Assembly: GCF_003050615.1 (NCBI RefSeq)
Contig: NZ_NWBU01000010.1
Location: forward strand, 343,165-407,164
Reading direction: 5' to 3'
Source of the DNA: Sphingomonas oleivorans
GTDB lineage: Bacteria > Pseudomonadota > Alphaproteobacteria > Sphingomonadales > Sphingomonadaceae
DNA: 64,000 bases
Position numbers and translations under genes: made by a program. The stretch's first letter is position 1. Each line of letters starts with the position of its first letter. Of the stretch, positions 42,065 to 51,709 are shown in pieces. The notes below the pieces were generated by a model. It was not told the DNA's origin. It saw only the letters and a list, made by a program, of their open reading frames with translations, and did not search any database.

Positions 42065-44767
42065 TCACCACTCTTTGACATCATCGGCGGCCTCAGCACT
42101 TGCGCCCTGTGCTCCCTTTGTGACGGCATCCAGACGTCCTCGTGATCCGCTGATCTTCTGGCGACCGGCAGCCTGAGCCCTCTGAACCTCATCATGGATA
42201 TTGCCGGCGTCCACCTGTGGCACTGTGCCAGAGCCCCCTCCGCCAGTCTGCGCGCGCCCGCGTACTGATCCGGCGCCAGAGATAGCCGGACGGGACACGG
42301 GCTGTCCGGGGGCCAGGACCAGGCGATCTTCGATCCCGTCGCGAAGCTGCTCGGCATAACCTTCAATGAACTTGGCCTGCAACGCTTGGCCTTCAGGGCT
42401 GAGCTGGAAGGTCACGTCGTCGAACCGAACATTGCCGTAGAAGTCTCGGTTGCGTTCGATCTCGGCCAATCCCCATTCACGGTAGGCTTGGGACAGATTG
42501 AGGCTTCCCGCCGCGCTGTTGCCCTTGAAGAACGATGCTTGGCTTTCGAGGCGGTTAGCAAGTTCCTCGGCGCGCCTTGCCTCGCGGCTGTAGCTTTGCG
42601 CTTCGGTGAGGGACGCGTTCATGCCGCTTGCCGAGCTTGAAATTGAGGAGCTGCTAGAGGTGCTGACTGATCGAACGAAACCGTCGCGGGTACTCGACCA
42701 ATTCCTGCTGTCGGACATCTGGGCCAAGCTGCCGAAGATCCGCGAGCGGTCCTCCGACGCAATGCCAATGTCGCTGTCGGTCCACGCCTGGTTTCTCCCG
42801 CCCTTGGCGCCGATGTTGGCGGAAGCGACTCCGTTCGTCACGCCAGCGCTCGCGCCAGCTTCCCCGTTCAAGAACCAAGCTACGGTGATGTCGTCCGCTG
42901 CCCTGCGCGAGAGACCGAACTGCCGTTGCAGATTGGTGGAGGCCTGATCGACCTCGCTGAAGGCGGTCTGGATGCTGTCGGAGTTGGACGTGCCGGTTGC
43001 GCTTTCGAAAGCCGAGCCGCGGCTGAACTGATCTCTCAATTCCCGGAACCTTGTCACAGCGCTGGCGGTCGATTCCGTCGCGACATTCGCATAGCTCTCG
43101 CTGTTCGAACGAGCCTGCGATGCCATTGTTGACAGGCGCGCGGTGAACTCCTGGCCCAAGCTCGGCGTGAAGGGGTAGCTCGAGTTCGGGATTTGGTCGT
43201 AGCTGCCTTCGGGAAAGCTCGTGGTCATCGAGCCTGTCTCGCTGAAGGTTCGGGTCTGAGCGGCGCCATAGGTAAAGCTCGGCGCGATCATCCCCTGCGC
43301 GAATTGCCGGGTCAGTACGGTCGAGTTCTCGAAGCTCGTATTCCCGAGCGCGACGTTGCCGGTGCTTGCCTCGCGCGCGGCCTCTTCGGCGGCATTCTGG
43401 CTCGGATTGAGATAGCTGGTCGCGTGGTGCGAAATAGCCATCGCGCCCTTGGCGACCCCGCCGGCGAGAAAGGGCACCGAGGCTATGAGGTAACCTGCCA
43501 GAAGCCCGATATCGCTGTTGACGTCGGCCATGCCGGTGAAGCTCGCAAGACTGAGGCCATTGGATCCGGCGACCGCGGTCATGTCGGTGGCGCCCTTGTA
43601 CATCAGCATCATGTGCAGGATCACGAAGAGCGGCCCCCAGGCGGCGAGATAGAAGAAGCCGGTGATATAACCCTTCAGGGCGACCGGGCCGCTCTTGGGC
43701 AGCAGGAACAGCGGAAAGAGGACCGGAAAGAGGGCGTAGAACAGAACCGTCAGGACGATGTTCAGGAGCGGCACCCACTTCATCGCGTTGCTGGCGATCG
43801 AGTTATAGGTGCGCTCGGTCTGGATGTCGGCGCGCGTCTGGGAATAGACGTCGACACTCGACGCCCCGCTGCCGCCGGCCATCGAATGCATCGCCTGGCT
43901 CATCGCGTTGATCGTCAGCGTCTGCTTGAAAATTTCGGTCGCATTGGCCGAGACGCCGCTCAGATACTGGTAGGCCACGGGCAGGTCTGCGAACAGTTTG
44001 GCCTTGGCGAGCGCAGCTGTCTGGTTGGGATAGAGCTGGCGGCCGAAAACGGTGCCTATGTCGTCGACAAGGCCCGCCCACTGATTGTTCAGCGCATCAT
44101 AGGCTTCCCGGCAGGTCACGATGCTCGAGGTTACCTGGCCCGAGGTCGCATCGCGGGTCAGGAAGCGCTGTGCCCGGGCCTGACTGCCCGGTGCGATCGT
44201 TGCCCAAATGTCGTTGGATTCGGCGAGCTGCTTCATCGAATAGCGGCCGAGCAGCACGTCGTAGAAGACGCATTGCCGGAAATGCTCGTCGAGGTTGGCG
44301 GCAAATTCGGGATCGGAGATGCGTAGCGAACGCGTGGCGTCATAGAGCCTGGCGCCATAGATCATGCCGTTCTTGGAGTAATTGAGATCGCCGGGTAGGC
44401 CGAACACGACCTCGGCCGAGCCGGTGAGATAATCGCCCACCTGGCTGGTGAAGCTCGCCATGAGCGCGAGACCCAAGGGCACATTGCTGACATTGGCCGG
44501 AGCAAGACCGGGGTTGAGCCGGTCGGTCACATGGACGTCGAGACGCGGCACCATCAGGCAGGAGTAAATCAGGGTCGCGCCCAGGAACCAGTTGATCCAG
44601 GCGCGCCAGTCCTGATTGAAGGCGAGCGTGAGGGCGGACAGGCCGAGGCCCATTACCATGACGACCTGAAGCAGGCTCTTGTAACCGCCATTGCCGGTCC
44701 AGGCCGCGACCGCCTGAAACACGTTCACCAGATAATCGCCGCCGCCGACCGTGAAGATTTCAACCAT
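42065..44767 (-). CDS. traG: Conjugal transfer mating-pair stabilisation protein TraG
   Basis: A 900-residue TraG. The N-terminal half is a multi-span membrane domain (segments at KSLLQVVMVMGLGLSALTLA, WINWFLGATLIYSCLMV, LLNIVLTVLFYALFPVLFPL and others) that works in pilus assembly and mating-pair stabilisation. The C-terminal half, after about residue 480, is periplasmic, Ser/Gly/Asn-rich and variable, as in F TraG. ATG 44767 starts at MVEIFTVGGGDYLVN; the longer frame to 45001 would overlap traH and is rejected. It is the last gene of the long tra operon, 35 bases after traH. It is convergent with the small membrane-protein gene at 41830. Confidence 0.92.
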   Translation of the reverse strand: MVEIFTVGGGDYLVNVFQAVAAWTGNGGYKSLLQVVMVMGLGLSALTLAFNQDWRAWINWFLGATLIYSCLMVPRLDVHVTDRLNPGLAPANVSNVPLGLALMASFTSQVGDYLTGSAEVVFGLPGDLNYSKNGMIYGARLYDATRSLRISDPEFAANLDEHFRQCVFYDVLLGRYSMKQLAESNDIWATIAPGSQARAQRFLTRDATSGQVTSSIVTCREAYDALNNQWAGLVDDIGTVFGRQLYPNQTAALAKAKLFADLPVAYQYLSGVSANATEIFKQTLTINAMSQAMHSMAGGSGASSVDVYSQTRADIQTERTYNSIASNAMKWVPLLNIVLTVLFYALFPVLFPLFLLPKSGPVALKGYITGFFYLAAWGPLFVILHMMLMYKGATDMTAVAGSNGLSLASFTGMADVNSDIGLLAGYLIASVPFLAGGVAKGAMAISHHATSYLNPSQNAAEEAAREASTGNVALGNTSFENSTVLTRQFAQGMIAPSFTYGAAQTRTFSETGSMTTSFPEGSYDQIPNSSYPFTPSLGQEFTARLSTMASQARSNSESYANVATESTASAVTRFRELRDQFSRGSAFESATGTSNSDSIQTAFSEVDQASTNLQRQFGLSRRAADDITVAWFLNGEAGASAGVTNGVASANIGAKGGRNQAWTDSDIGIASEDRSRIFGSLAQMSDSRNWSSTRDGFVRSVSTSSSSSISSSASGMNASLTEAQSYSREARRAEELANRLESQASFFKGNSAAGSLNLSQAYREWGLAEIERNRDFYGNVRFDDVTFQLSPEGQALQAKFIEGYAEQLRDGIEDRLVLAPGQPVSRPAISGAGSVRGRAQTGGGGSGTVPQVDAGNIHDEVQRAQAAGRQKISGSRGRLDAVTKGAQGASAEAADDVKEW

Positions 44768-44802
44768 GTCTCGTGTCCCGCTTGGGTATGCGCTCTGGGG
44801 AA

Positions 44803-46239
44803 TCAGTGGGTGAGGGCGCGGTTCTGGACGCCGCGCGACCAGTCGAGCGAGGCGGCCATGCCCGGAGACAGGGAGGCTGCGAGGACGTTCTCGATGAACG
44901 CCGTCTTCTCGATGATCTGCATGATCGCGTTGACCTTGAGGTGCGTGTTCGCCTGCCGGTCGGCGAGCGCCTGGCGCACCACGTTGACCTGACCCTGCCA
45001 CATGGCGATCTTCGCCTCGTCCGCGCCGATGAAGCCCGACATCGAGCGGCCGGCCTCCCCGACGATGCGGTCGAGAACGGCAAACAGCAGATCGACGCTT
45101 GCGATTTCGGCCAAGGTCTCACGATCATCAGTCGGCATGCCGCGGCCATAGGCCGCCTGCACCGTCAGGATCTTGTAGAGCGGCGCCGACGAGACCTGCA
45201 GCAGTTCCTTCTGCGCCTCGGTGATTGCCGTATCGTCGCGGATCGCCTGGACCATGCCGGCGATGAGCGCGGAGACACGCGGCCGCAGGGCCTTCGAGGC
45301 CGGCAGGCTCAGCGACTTGAACCCCGGATCAAGGCACTTGTCGGGCTCGTCGCAATGAAAGATCAGGACATTGCTGCCGCTCGTGCCATCGAGCAGCGAC
45401 GTCACGAGAGTGGATGAGGATTCCCCGACGATCGGCACGAACTTGCCCGGCTCGTCATCCTTGGGCGGCACATAGATGATCGTGCCGAGGAGCGTCATGG
45501 CGTATTCGGCAAGCTCCTGGTCGAACGTGCCGTTCGGCGAGAAGAACGCGGACTTCTTAAGGATGGTCCAGGTGTAGTTGCGCGCGACGCCCGTGTTGAC
45601 GTCGTCATACTTCCCTGCGCCCTGGGCGGTGGTACTGGCGCGCTGGCCTTTGGTCCCGCAGCCGTGCTTGGCGGCCGCATAGTCAGTGAAAATCCCCTCC
45701 GAATTGCCGATCGCCTCGCAGATCGCCTTGTCGGCGAGATCGCCCTTGGGCCAGATTCCGCCCACCAGACCTTGGGCCAGCTCGCAGCTGTTGATATTGA
45801 GATTGTTCATGAGCTGAGCCTTCTGGCTGAACTCCTGCATGATCTTCGAGCACTCGGGGCAGACCGTGTCGATCGCCAGGCTGAAGGCAAAGCCGACGGC
45901 GTTGTTCGCGACCGCCTTCAGCATGGCGACGATCTCGCTCGCGTTGATGAAGCTGAAGGAGCCCGCAAAGATGTCGATGCCGCCGCAGCCGGCGCGGGCG
46001 CGTGGCAGTTGCAGGTTCGCGATATTGGTCGTCTTCTGCGGGAAGCGCGTCCAGATGTTGCCAAGGCTATAATAGCCCGCCGACTGCCCCTGGAACGCGG
46101 TCGGGCCGTTGACGTTCGCCGCGCCGCCGACATCGTTGAGGAACGAATCCATCGAACTGCCGACGTCGGCGGAGACGCTAGCGAGGGGGAGGGTGGCCGC
46201 GACGATCGCGGCGATGACGCGGTTCATCCTAGTAGTCAC
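44803..46239 (-). CDS. traH: Conjugal pilus assembly protein TraH
   Basis: A 478-residue TraH with signal peptide (MNRVIAAIVAATLPLASVSA) and family landmarks FLNDVGGAANVNGPTAFQGQ, AGYYSLGNIWTRFP, RAGCGGIDIFAGSFSFINA and CPECSKIMQEFSQKAQLMNN. TraH is a periplasmic and outer-membrane-associated part of the F-type secretion system needed for pilus extension. I give the GTG at 46239, which has GGAAG at good spacing, though ATG 46227 (one base after the traF stop) would begin directly at the signal peptide. Position between traF and traG matches the F plasmid. Confidence 0.93.
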   Translation of the reverse strand: MTTRMNRVIAAIVAATLPLASVSADVGSSMDSFLNDVGGAANVNGPTAFQGQSAGYYSLGNIWTRFPQKTTNIANLQLPRARAGCGGIDIFAGSFSFINASEIVAMLKAVANNAVGFAFSLAIDTVCPECSKIMQEFSQKAQLMNNLNINSCELAQGLVGGIWPKGDLADKAICEAIGNSEGIFTDYAAAKHGCGTKGQRASTTAQGAGKYDDVNTGVARNYTWTILKKSAFFSPNGTFDQELAEYAMTLLGTIIYVPPKDDEPGKFVPIVGESSSTLVTSLLDGTSGSNVLIFHCDEPDKCLDPGFKSLSLPASKALRPRVSALIAGMVQAIRDDTAITEAQKELLQVSSAPLYKILTVQAAYGRGMPTDDRETLAEIASVDLLFAVLDRIVGEAGRSMSGFIGADEAKIAMWQGQVNVVRQALADRQANTHLKVNAIMQIIEKTAFIENVLAASLSPGMAASLDWSRGVQNRALTH

Positions 46240-47065
46240 GTCCGGCTTCCTTCGATGTGAGGAGATAGATGCGGTCCTGAAGCTCGTCGGCGGACATCAC
46301 GCCGTAACCGATCGGAATCGCCTGACCCTTGGCGGCATCCCACAGCACGACGGCCGGGGTGATCTTGGGCTCGAGCCCCATGCGGCTCCGCTGGTTGGTC
46401 TCGACCGTGTAGGTCGGGAAGTGCCGTGAGGGGCCCCCATCGGTCGAGATCGCGCGTACGGTGATATGCCAGGTCGTGGCGACGCTTTGCACGATCGGCG
46501 ACATCACCTCACAGGCGCCGCAGCTCTGGGCGAAGAAATAGAACAGCCCGTAGCGCTCGGACAGGTGCGCCATGACAGCATTGCGCTCCGCGCCGCGTGC
46601 ATCCTGCCATTGGCGCTTGCCGAGCGTCGAAACCGGCCTCTGCAAGGTATAGTCGAGGTCCGGATCCTGCCAGATGGCGCGCTGCCAGACATCGCTGAAG
46701 AGCGATGCCCGGTCGAGTTGCTCGCGTTGGAAACGGATATAGGCCGTTACATTGGCCGGCGTCGGCTCCATGATTGCCCTGGCCTTGAGTTCGCGAAGCT
46801 CGGCCGTGACCGCGTCGAGCTGGCTTGTCGCGCTCACGACCGGGGCCTGAACTGCCTTGTCGTGCTCGAGCGGTTTCGGTCTGGCGCAATAGAACCAGTA
46901 TCCGAGCCGGCGCTCCGCGCAGTAGAAGCTATCCTGCCTGTCATCGGTCGTGACAAGCGGCGGCTCCTCGGCACCCGCCGGGGCGGCAATGAACGAACTG
47001 GAGGCGGTGATGGCGAGACAGGCTGCCAAAAGCCGCCGGCTCGCCTTACTGGCGTGCGCGGGCAT
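46229..47065 (-). CDS. traF: Conjugal pilus assembly protein TraF (thioredoxin-like)
   Basis: A 278-residue exported protein with a signal peptide (RRLLAACLAITASSSFIAAP) and a C-terminal thioredoxin-like domain having CGAC in FFAQSCGACEVMSP near residue 172. This is TraF of F-type systems, a periplasmic thiol protein involved in pilus assembly; many F-like TraF proteins lack the CxxC, so its presence points to redox activity, consistent with a dsbC gene in the same operon. The ATG at 47065 has GAGG upstream and overlaps traN by 20 bases; the frame to 47188 is rejected. It overlaps traH downstream. Confidence 0.92.
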   Translation of the reverse strand: MPAHASKASRRLLAACLAITASSSFIAAPAGAEEPPLVTTDDRQDSFYCAERRLGYWFYCARPKPLEHDKAVQAPVVSATSQLDAVTAELRELKARAIMEPTPANVTAYIRFQREQLDRASLFSDVWQRAIWQDPDLDYTLQRPVSTLGKRQWQDARGAERNAVMAHLSERYGLFYFFAQSCGACEVMSPIVQSVATTWHITVRAISTDGGPSRHFPTYTVETNQRSRMGLEPKITPAVVLWDAAKGQAIPIGYGVMSADELQDRIYLLTSKEAGRDY

Positions 47066-48740
47066 AATAATCCTCGATCTTCTGCTGGATTTCTTGGGTT
47101 GCCTGCAATTCGTCAGGCAGGCGGGCGGCATCCGTGAACTCGGCGTAGACCTCGCTGAAATCCATTTTCGAGAGGTCGAGCCGGGCAAACTCGTCGATTG
47201 TGAAGCCGAGGCACTGCTCGGTCTTGGGCTTGCCCCAGGGCTTGTTCAGTTGCTGGCGGCCTTGCTCCTGCAGGATCCGCGAGAGCTTGGATTCAAAGCA
47301 GCAGTAGACCTTTCGTTTGGTCAGGCACACGCCGAGGAAGGAGGAAGAGCAGTAGGTCCCGACGTAGGCGCACAGGCCTTGCGCGTCCTTCTGATGGAGC
47401 AGCATCTCCTCGCGGCTACAGCCCAGCGCCACAAGCAACTGGATTCCCGGAATAAGCGGGAAGCCCTTGCCCTTGCAGCAGTTGAGCACGCCGAAGACCT
47501 TTGATGAGCAGGTCTCGCGCGTTCCCTTGAACAGGGTGAGATTGTCGGGATCGAATTCGCGGCGTGCCTGGTTCATCGCGTTCAAGGCGACGGCGGCATC
47601 CTTGAACTCGTCATTGGCCTCGCGCTGGATCGTCTCGCACGACCCATCGATGCAGTAGACATCGCCATCGCAGATGAACTGATTGGTGTTCGCAGGCTGA
47701 TCTGGGACTGGACAATCATAGACCCGCTCCCAGGTCCGGCAGGGCTCGTCGGTCAGGCAGTCTTCGCGGACCAGATTGCAGCCCGGCGTGGTCTCGAGCG
47801 TCTGGCAATCCTGTGCCTGCGTGAACTTCGCGCAGGCGTAGCTGCGCGACCAGGCCCAGCACGGCTGGGTGACGGCAACGCCATCGACGATCCGGGTGAC
47901 TGGATCGCTGTCGGTGCAGGTCTCGGTGTCCTGCTGACAGGTGCTGTCAGCGGCAAGCCCGGCGCACTGGCTTTCGTCGCGGGTCGTCGTGACGACATTC
48001 TCGCCGGTCACACTGGTCGGTGTCGCTCCATCGACAGCCGGTGAGCAACTGACCTGATCAATGTAAATGTCCGGAAAGCAGCCGCCAAAAGGGATGCAAC
48101 CCAGCGCGAAGGAAGATGTGACTTTGCACTGGGGTGCTGGGTAATGATTGCAATTATAGATGCTCGTGGGATCTACGCCCGGTCCCCGGACACAGAAGTA
48201 GCCATAGACCTGCCGCTGCTCGACCTTGGCGGTCAGCGTGACCGGGCAAGTCCTGGTTTCCTGCGTTGCGGTATATCCCGTGTTGCAGGTGGCCATGTAG
48301 CGTCCCGCAGATCCGGACCCCGGAGGCAGTGGTACGCAGCGGCCTTGCGTGCCGCCGATGCCCATTCCGCTGGTATAGGAGAGCGGGTCTTCGCTGATGA
48401 CCTTGCTGCGTGCGATCGCGGCGTCGAGGTCCTGCGGCGCGAAGCGGGCGCGCCGGTCCATGGAGTCCCGCATGGTCCTGTACCCGGTGCTCGTAGAAGT
48501 CTGGCTGGCGGCCTCCCGGCTCATCCGGTCGGGGTCGTCAAAATAGCCCGACTGTCCCGGCACGCCGCCGAAATTGGGAATGCGGCTCGCATCGGGATTT
48601 GTGGTTGCTGCACCCTGGGCCGCTGCGGCCTTGTCACGGCCGAAGGACTTGCCGTCCGCCTTTGCCGCATCGGTCGTGGTCTGGGCATGCAGCGGCCCGG
48701 CAAAAGTGAGGCAGGCGAGGACGAGAAGAAGCCGTTTCAT
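47046..48740 (-). CDS. traN: Conjugal mating-pair stabilisation protein TraN
   Basis: A 564-residue outer-membrane mating-pair stabilisation protein. It has a signal peptide (MKRLLLVLACLTFAGPLHAQ) and a very cysteine-rich central part (for example CQQDTETCTDSD, CNLVREDCLTDEPCRTWERV) with the final SKVFGVLNCCKGKGFPLI and FGVCLTKRKVYCCFESKLSR-like end (here FLGVCLTKRKVYCCFESKLS) typical for TraN. TraN on the donor contacts recipient surface proteins and decides host range. F TraN is 602 residues. The ATG at 48740 begins the signal peptide; a longer frame to 48914 is rejected. Disulphides would need the DsbC and TraF of this operon. Confidence 0.92.
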   Translation of the reverse strand: MKRLLLVLACLTFAGPLHAQTTTDAAKADGKSFGRDKAAAAQGAATTNPDASRIPNFGGVPGQSGYFDDPDRMSREAASQTSTSTGYRTMRDSMDRRARFAPQDLDAAIARSKVISEDPLSYTSGMGIGGTQGRCVPLPPGSGSAGRYMATCNTGYTATQETRTCPVTLTAKVEQRQVYGYFCVRGPGVDPTSIYNCNHYPAPQCKVTSSFALGCIPFGGCFPDIYIDQVSCSPAVDGATPTSVTGENVVTTTRDESQCAGLAADSTCQQDTETCTDSDPVTRIVDGVAVTQPCWAWSRSYACAKFTQAQDCQTLETTPGCNLVREDCLTDEPCRTWERVYDCPVPDQPANTNQFICDGDVYCIDGSCETIQREANDEFKDAAVALNAMNQARREFDPDNLTLFKGTRETCSSKVFGVLNCCKGKGFPLIPGIQLLVALGCSREEMLLHQKDAQGLCAYVGTYCSSSFLGVCLTKRKVYCCFESKLSRILQEQGRQQLNKPWGKPKTEQCLGFTIDEFARLDLSKMDFSEVYAEFTDAARLPDELQATQEIQQKIEDYYARARQ

Positions 48741-48754
48741 GGGCCATAACCTTT

Positions 48755-49519
48755 TCACTGAGGCGCTCGTTCGAGGCGGACAAGGTGCTGGGCGGCGAGC
48801 AGCGCTCCGGGGCCGCCGCCGCGCGCAAAGGTCTCCAGCGCGTACCCTGCGGTCACATTGCCGATCATGCGGTCGTGCGGTGGGAGAGGACCCACGCAGT
48901 CGAAGCCGTCGCACAGGTCAAAGTCGCTGCTGGTGACGACATAGGCAGGGACTGCCTCGATCCCGAAAGCGCGAAATAGCCGCGGATCGATCCCTACGCC
49001 GTCAAGCTGCTCGCCCGGCTTCGCGACTTTCGAAAGCGCGGCCGTCAGAGCCTTGGCGCTGTTTTGCGGCAGCCCGCGAAACACCACCACGCCGCCAGCG
49101 CGGGCGACATCGTCGATCATCGCGCGAAGTGCGGCAGGCGGCATCGAGGTGCTGGCAAAGGCGATGAACCGCGGCGCCTGGCCCATGTTCTCGCTCGTCA
49201 TGGTGCTGGCATCGGCGAGCATCTTGTCGAAATCGAAGGTGCTGTCGCGGCCGGGCCGCTTGGCTTTCGCCGCTTCGCTGACGTAGCGCTTGCCATGAGC
49301 CTCGGCGCTTGCCGCGCTCGCCTTGGCCTCGTCTGCCAGCTTTTCAGCGCGCGCTCGCGCGCTGGCCGCCAGGGCATCGGCTTCGCCAGCCTGCATGGCC
49401 GCCCGCGCACGGATGGCCTCGAGATCGAGGTCGGAGCCAGCGGTTTGGGCAGCGGCGCCAGCGAAAGCAGCCGCGCCTGCAAAGCACGCGATTACGGCAA
49501 GATGGGGAAGAGTTTTCAT
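48755..49519 (-). CDS. trbC: Type-F conjugative transfer protein TrbC
   Basis: A 254-residue periplasmic protein with signal peptide (LPHLAVIACFAGAAAFAGAA) and an N-terminal alanine-rich coiled coil (RARAEKLADEAKASAASAEA), followed by the TrbC_Ftype thioredoxin-like domain (PRFIAFASTSMPPAALRAMI, VVVFRGLPQNSAKALTAALS, DPRLFRAFGIEAVPAYVVTS). TrbC is needed for pilus assembly and acts beside TraW, with which it is sometimes fused. The start ATG overlaps the traU stop by four bases; the long upstream frame is a read-through. Gene order between traU and traN is as in F. Confidence 0.9.
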   Translation of the reverse strand: MKTLPHLAVIACFAGAAAFAGAAAQTAGSDLDLEAIRARAAMQAGEADALAASARARAEKLADEAKASAASAEAHGKRYVSEAAKAKRPGRDSTFDFDKMLADASTMTSENMGQAPRFIAFASTSMPPAALRAMIDDVARAGGVVVFRGLPQNSAKALTAALSKVAKPGEQLDGVGIDPRLFRAFGIEAVPAYVVTSSDFDLCDGFDCVGPLPPHDRMIGNVTAGYALETFARGGGPGALLAAQHLVRLERAPQ

Positions 49520-50544
49520 AGCGCGCAACAGTTCCGCTTGCGCCAGACCAGATAGCCCATGTCCTCGCCGATGGCGGGATAGACCTGACCTGCCGACATG
49601 AAGGTGGTGGAAGCGCCAATGGGTGCGCAGGCATAGCGACCCTTGGTCTGCGGATTGGGATTGGTGGCTTGGAAGCGGTATTGCTGCTTGCGCATCACCG
49701 GCATCAGGTACTTGCCGCAAAGCCCCTTGCTGCCCATCGTTCCCCAGGACACCAGTTCGCGGTGGAGCTTGTAGGAGAAGCGGGCGAGTGCCAGGCGCGA
49801 GGCCTGAACGTGGCCGATTGTGGCCGAGACATTGCCGTTCAGCGGATACATCGTCCCCTGGCAGCCGGCGCACCAGAACAGTTCGTCGGTCGGCAGCTTG
49901 GCGGTGGCCGCAACGCAATCGGCAGCGCAGGCCGCCAGCGCCAGCGGATTGGCGAAGAGCACGGCCTCGGGATTGATGATCGCGGTGAGTTCGCTGTCCT
50001 GCCACAGCGGATCGATCTCGGTGATGTAGAGGATGTCGATCGAACCGGACTCAAGGCACAGGAAATCCGCGACGATCTCCATCCAGTAGATCAGCGGATA
50101 GGCGTACCAGTGGACGTGCCACTGCGAGTTGTACTGGGTCGCGCCGCCGACGGCCGAGGGTCCGGCCATCGATTTGAAGCCGATGTCGAAACCCGGATCG
50201 AGCTTCATCCCGCCAAGATTGACGAAGCACCACGGCTTCATGCTGACATCGGCGAGCCGGACCGGCTCCCAGAATCCCATGGCGATGCCGGGTCTGAGAC
50301 CGCAAAGGCAGACCGGGAGGGCAGGGTTGCCCGTGTCCGGTCGGCTCGAAGGCCAGATCTTCAGGCCCCCGATCGAGATGGGAAACAGGCACGACCAGCA
50401 GATGTCGGTGATCGGGTTGACGAACTTGCCCGTGCAGCGACCAGGTCCGGCCGAAGCCTGGGCAGGCGTGCTGGCCATCATGCTCACGCTGCCGAGCAAC
50501 AATGCGCTGCAAAACCATGCAAAAAGGCTTCGTTTCGGTTTCAT
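49516..50544 (-). CDS. traU: Conjugal pilus assembly protein TraU
   Basis: A 342-residue TraU with a signal peptide ending near ASTPAQASAG and strongly conserved family sequence: CTGKFVNPITDICWSCLFPI, LPVCLCGLRPGIAMGFWEPV, MKPWCFVNLGGMKLDPG, and the late NPNPQTKGRYACAPIG. Ten or more cysteines form disulphides in the periplasm. TraU is needed for DNA transfer more than for pilus growth in F. Length matches F TraU (330). It overlaps trbC and traW by four bases on either side. Confidence 0.95.
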   Translation of the reverse strand: MKPKRSLFAWFCSALLLGSVSMMASTPAQASAGPGRCTGKFVNPITDICWSCLFPISIGGLKIWPSSRPDTGNPALPVCLCGLRPGIAMGFWEPVRLADVSMKPWCFVNLGGMKLDPGFDIGFKSMAGPSAVGGATQYNSQWHVHWYAYPLIYWMEIVADFLCLESGSIDILYITEIDPLWQDSELTAIINPEAVLFANPLALAACAADCVAATAKLPTDELFWCAGCQGTMYPLNGNVSATIGHVQASRLALARFSYKLHRELVSWGTMGSKGLCGKYLMPVMRKQQYRFQATNPNPQTKGRYACAPIGASTTFMSAGQVYPAIGEDMGYLVWRKRNCCAL

Positions 50545-51188
50545 GATGGTGACCGCTCCTGCGGCTTGATGGGTGCCTCGGTGATGACGAGGGCGCGGCC
50601 TTGCTGTTCGACCGTTGCGGGCACGGCGCGAATGCCGAAGTGCTTCACGAGGTTGCCGCCCTGGTCGAAATAGAAGCGGCGCTGGCGGGCCTTCATGAGT
50701 TCAAGCGGGGCTCCGCGAACCAGGATGAGTTTTGCGCGTGTGGCCCCATAGCGCTGCGCCGCCCAGGCGAGTTGGGCCGGGTCATCGCCGTCGAGAAAGA
50801 CAAGGGACTGACGCAGCGGGACTGTATCGAGTGGATTAACCCGCGTGCCCGCAGTAATGATGACCCGGCCCTTGTCGTCGGCAATGTCACGCTCGACCGT
50901 GATCGTTGGATCGAAGCGCCAGACGCGCGTTGCAGATGCCGATGTGATGCCGGCGACGGGCTCGGGCCGATTGACCCGCGCGATCGTGCGTCGCTTCAGT
51001 TCCTCGTTAAGCCGCGCGGTCTCGCCGGTCGCTTCCAGATGCTGGAGGCGAGCATGAATCTGCTGAAGCAGGTCGGGCTCGATCACCGGCCAGACCGTGC
51101 CCTGCTGACCGTAATCACGGGCCGATGCTTGGGCGGCGACGATAAGCGCCAGCGCGGTTGCGCAGATGGGGAGGGTGCGCATCTTCAC
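50541..51188 (-). CDS. traW: Type-F conjugative transfer protein TraW
   Basis: A 215-residue periplasmic TraW. Signal peptide LPICATALALIVAAQASA is followed by RDYGQQGTVWPVIEPDLLQQ, the classical TraW start of the mature protein, then IVRRFSSS-like helical residues and the C-terminal FYFDQGGNLVKHFGIRAVPA, which matches the thioredoxin-fold end of the family. I use GTG 51186-51188, which has GGGAGG at good spacing and overlaps the upstream stop as GTGA; ATG 51182 is two codons later. TraW acts with TrbC in F pilus assembly. Confidence 0.9.
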   Translation of the reverse strand: MKMRTLPICATALALIVAAQASARDYGQQGTVWPVIEPDLLQQIHARLQHLEATGETARLNEELKRRTIARVNRPEPVAGITSASATRVWRFDPTITVERDIADDKGRVIITAGTRVNPLDTVPLRQSLVFLDGDDPAQLAWAAQRYGATRAKLILVRGAPLELMKARQRRFYFDQGGNLVKHFGIRAVPATVEQQGRALVITEAPIKPQERSPS

Positions 51189-51709
51189 AGGATGGGCCTC
51201 CCCACACCGAGGATGCGCTTGCGGCAGATCCAGCCAATGGCGGCATAACGGCTGTCGAAGCCGTCCTTGTGCTCGGTCGTCACGAAGTAGCAGCCCTTGG
51301 GCACTGCGCCGGTGGGGCCGAGCGCCAGCGCTTCGCCGAGGCGGCTGTTGAGCTTTGCCTTGGCGACCAGCTTGCCATTGACGAAGAAGGCGCGGTCGTT
51401 CTGGGTTACGATGTCGCCAGGCACGCCGCTGACACGCTTGCCGAAGGGCTTCGGCTCCTTGCCGAAATGCTTTTCGAGCAGGGGCGAGGCCGGCGGATCG
51501 AACAGGATGATCTCGCCGCGCTGAGGAGTGGCACCGCGATCGAGCCAGATGGCCCAATAGGGCAGGCTCGGGCTTGCGTTGATCATCAGCGCATGGTCTT
51601 GGCCAAAGGCAGCGAGCGACGAGAGCGCCAGCGTGGCAGTGCCAAGCCCACCCCAGAGCGCCAGGCGCCGCGACGTGGATGATCGGAACAGGATATCAGC
51701 GGCGCGCAT
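51185..51709 (-). CDS. S26 signal peptidase of the transfer operon (TraF-type maturase)
   Basis: A 174-residue membrane-bound S26 serine peptidase. After an N-terminal membrane helix (LALWGGLGTATLALSSLAAF) comes the catalytic serine in NASPSLPYWAIW and the general-base lysine in FGKRVSGVPGDIV, with a final HKDGFDSRYAAIGWI box. Such peptidases in F-like operons of alphaproteobacteria (called TraF or TrhF) process the pilin, here presumably TraA, and sometimes cyclise it as TraF of RP4 does. The start at 51709 overlaps trbI by 14 bases; an upstream extension to 51781 is not supported. Confidence 0.9.
   Translation of the reverse strand: MRAADILFRSSTSRRLALWGGLGTATLALSSLAAFGQDHALMINASPSLPYWAIWLDRGATPQRGEIILFDPPASPLLEKHFGKEPKPFGKRVSGVPGDIVTQNDRAFFVNGKLVAKAKLNSRLGEALALGPTGAVPKGCYFVTTEHKDGFDSRYAAIGWICRKRILGVGRPIL

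Noticed and set aside
46466-47137. Plus-strand frames within the tra operon
   Set aside because: Mirror frames of traF and traN without start signals.
47066-47188. N-terminal extension of traF
   Set aside because: It would overlap traN by more than 140 bases in another frame; the signal peptide and ribosome binding site define the start at 47065.
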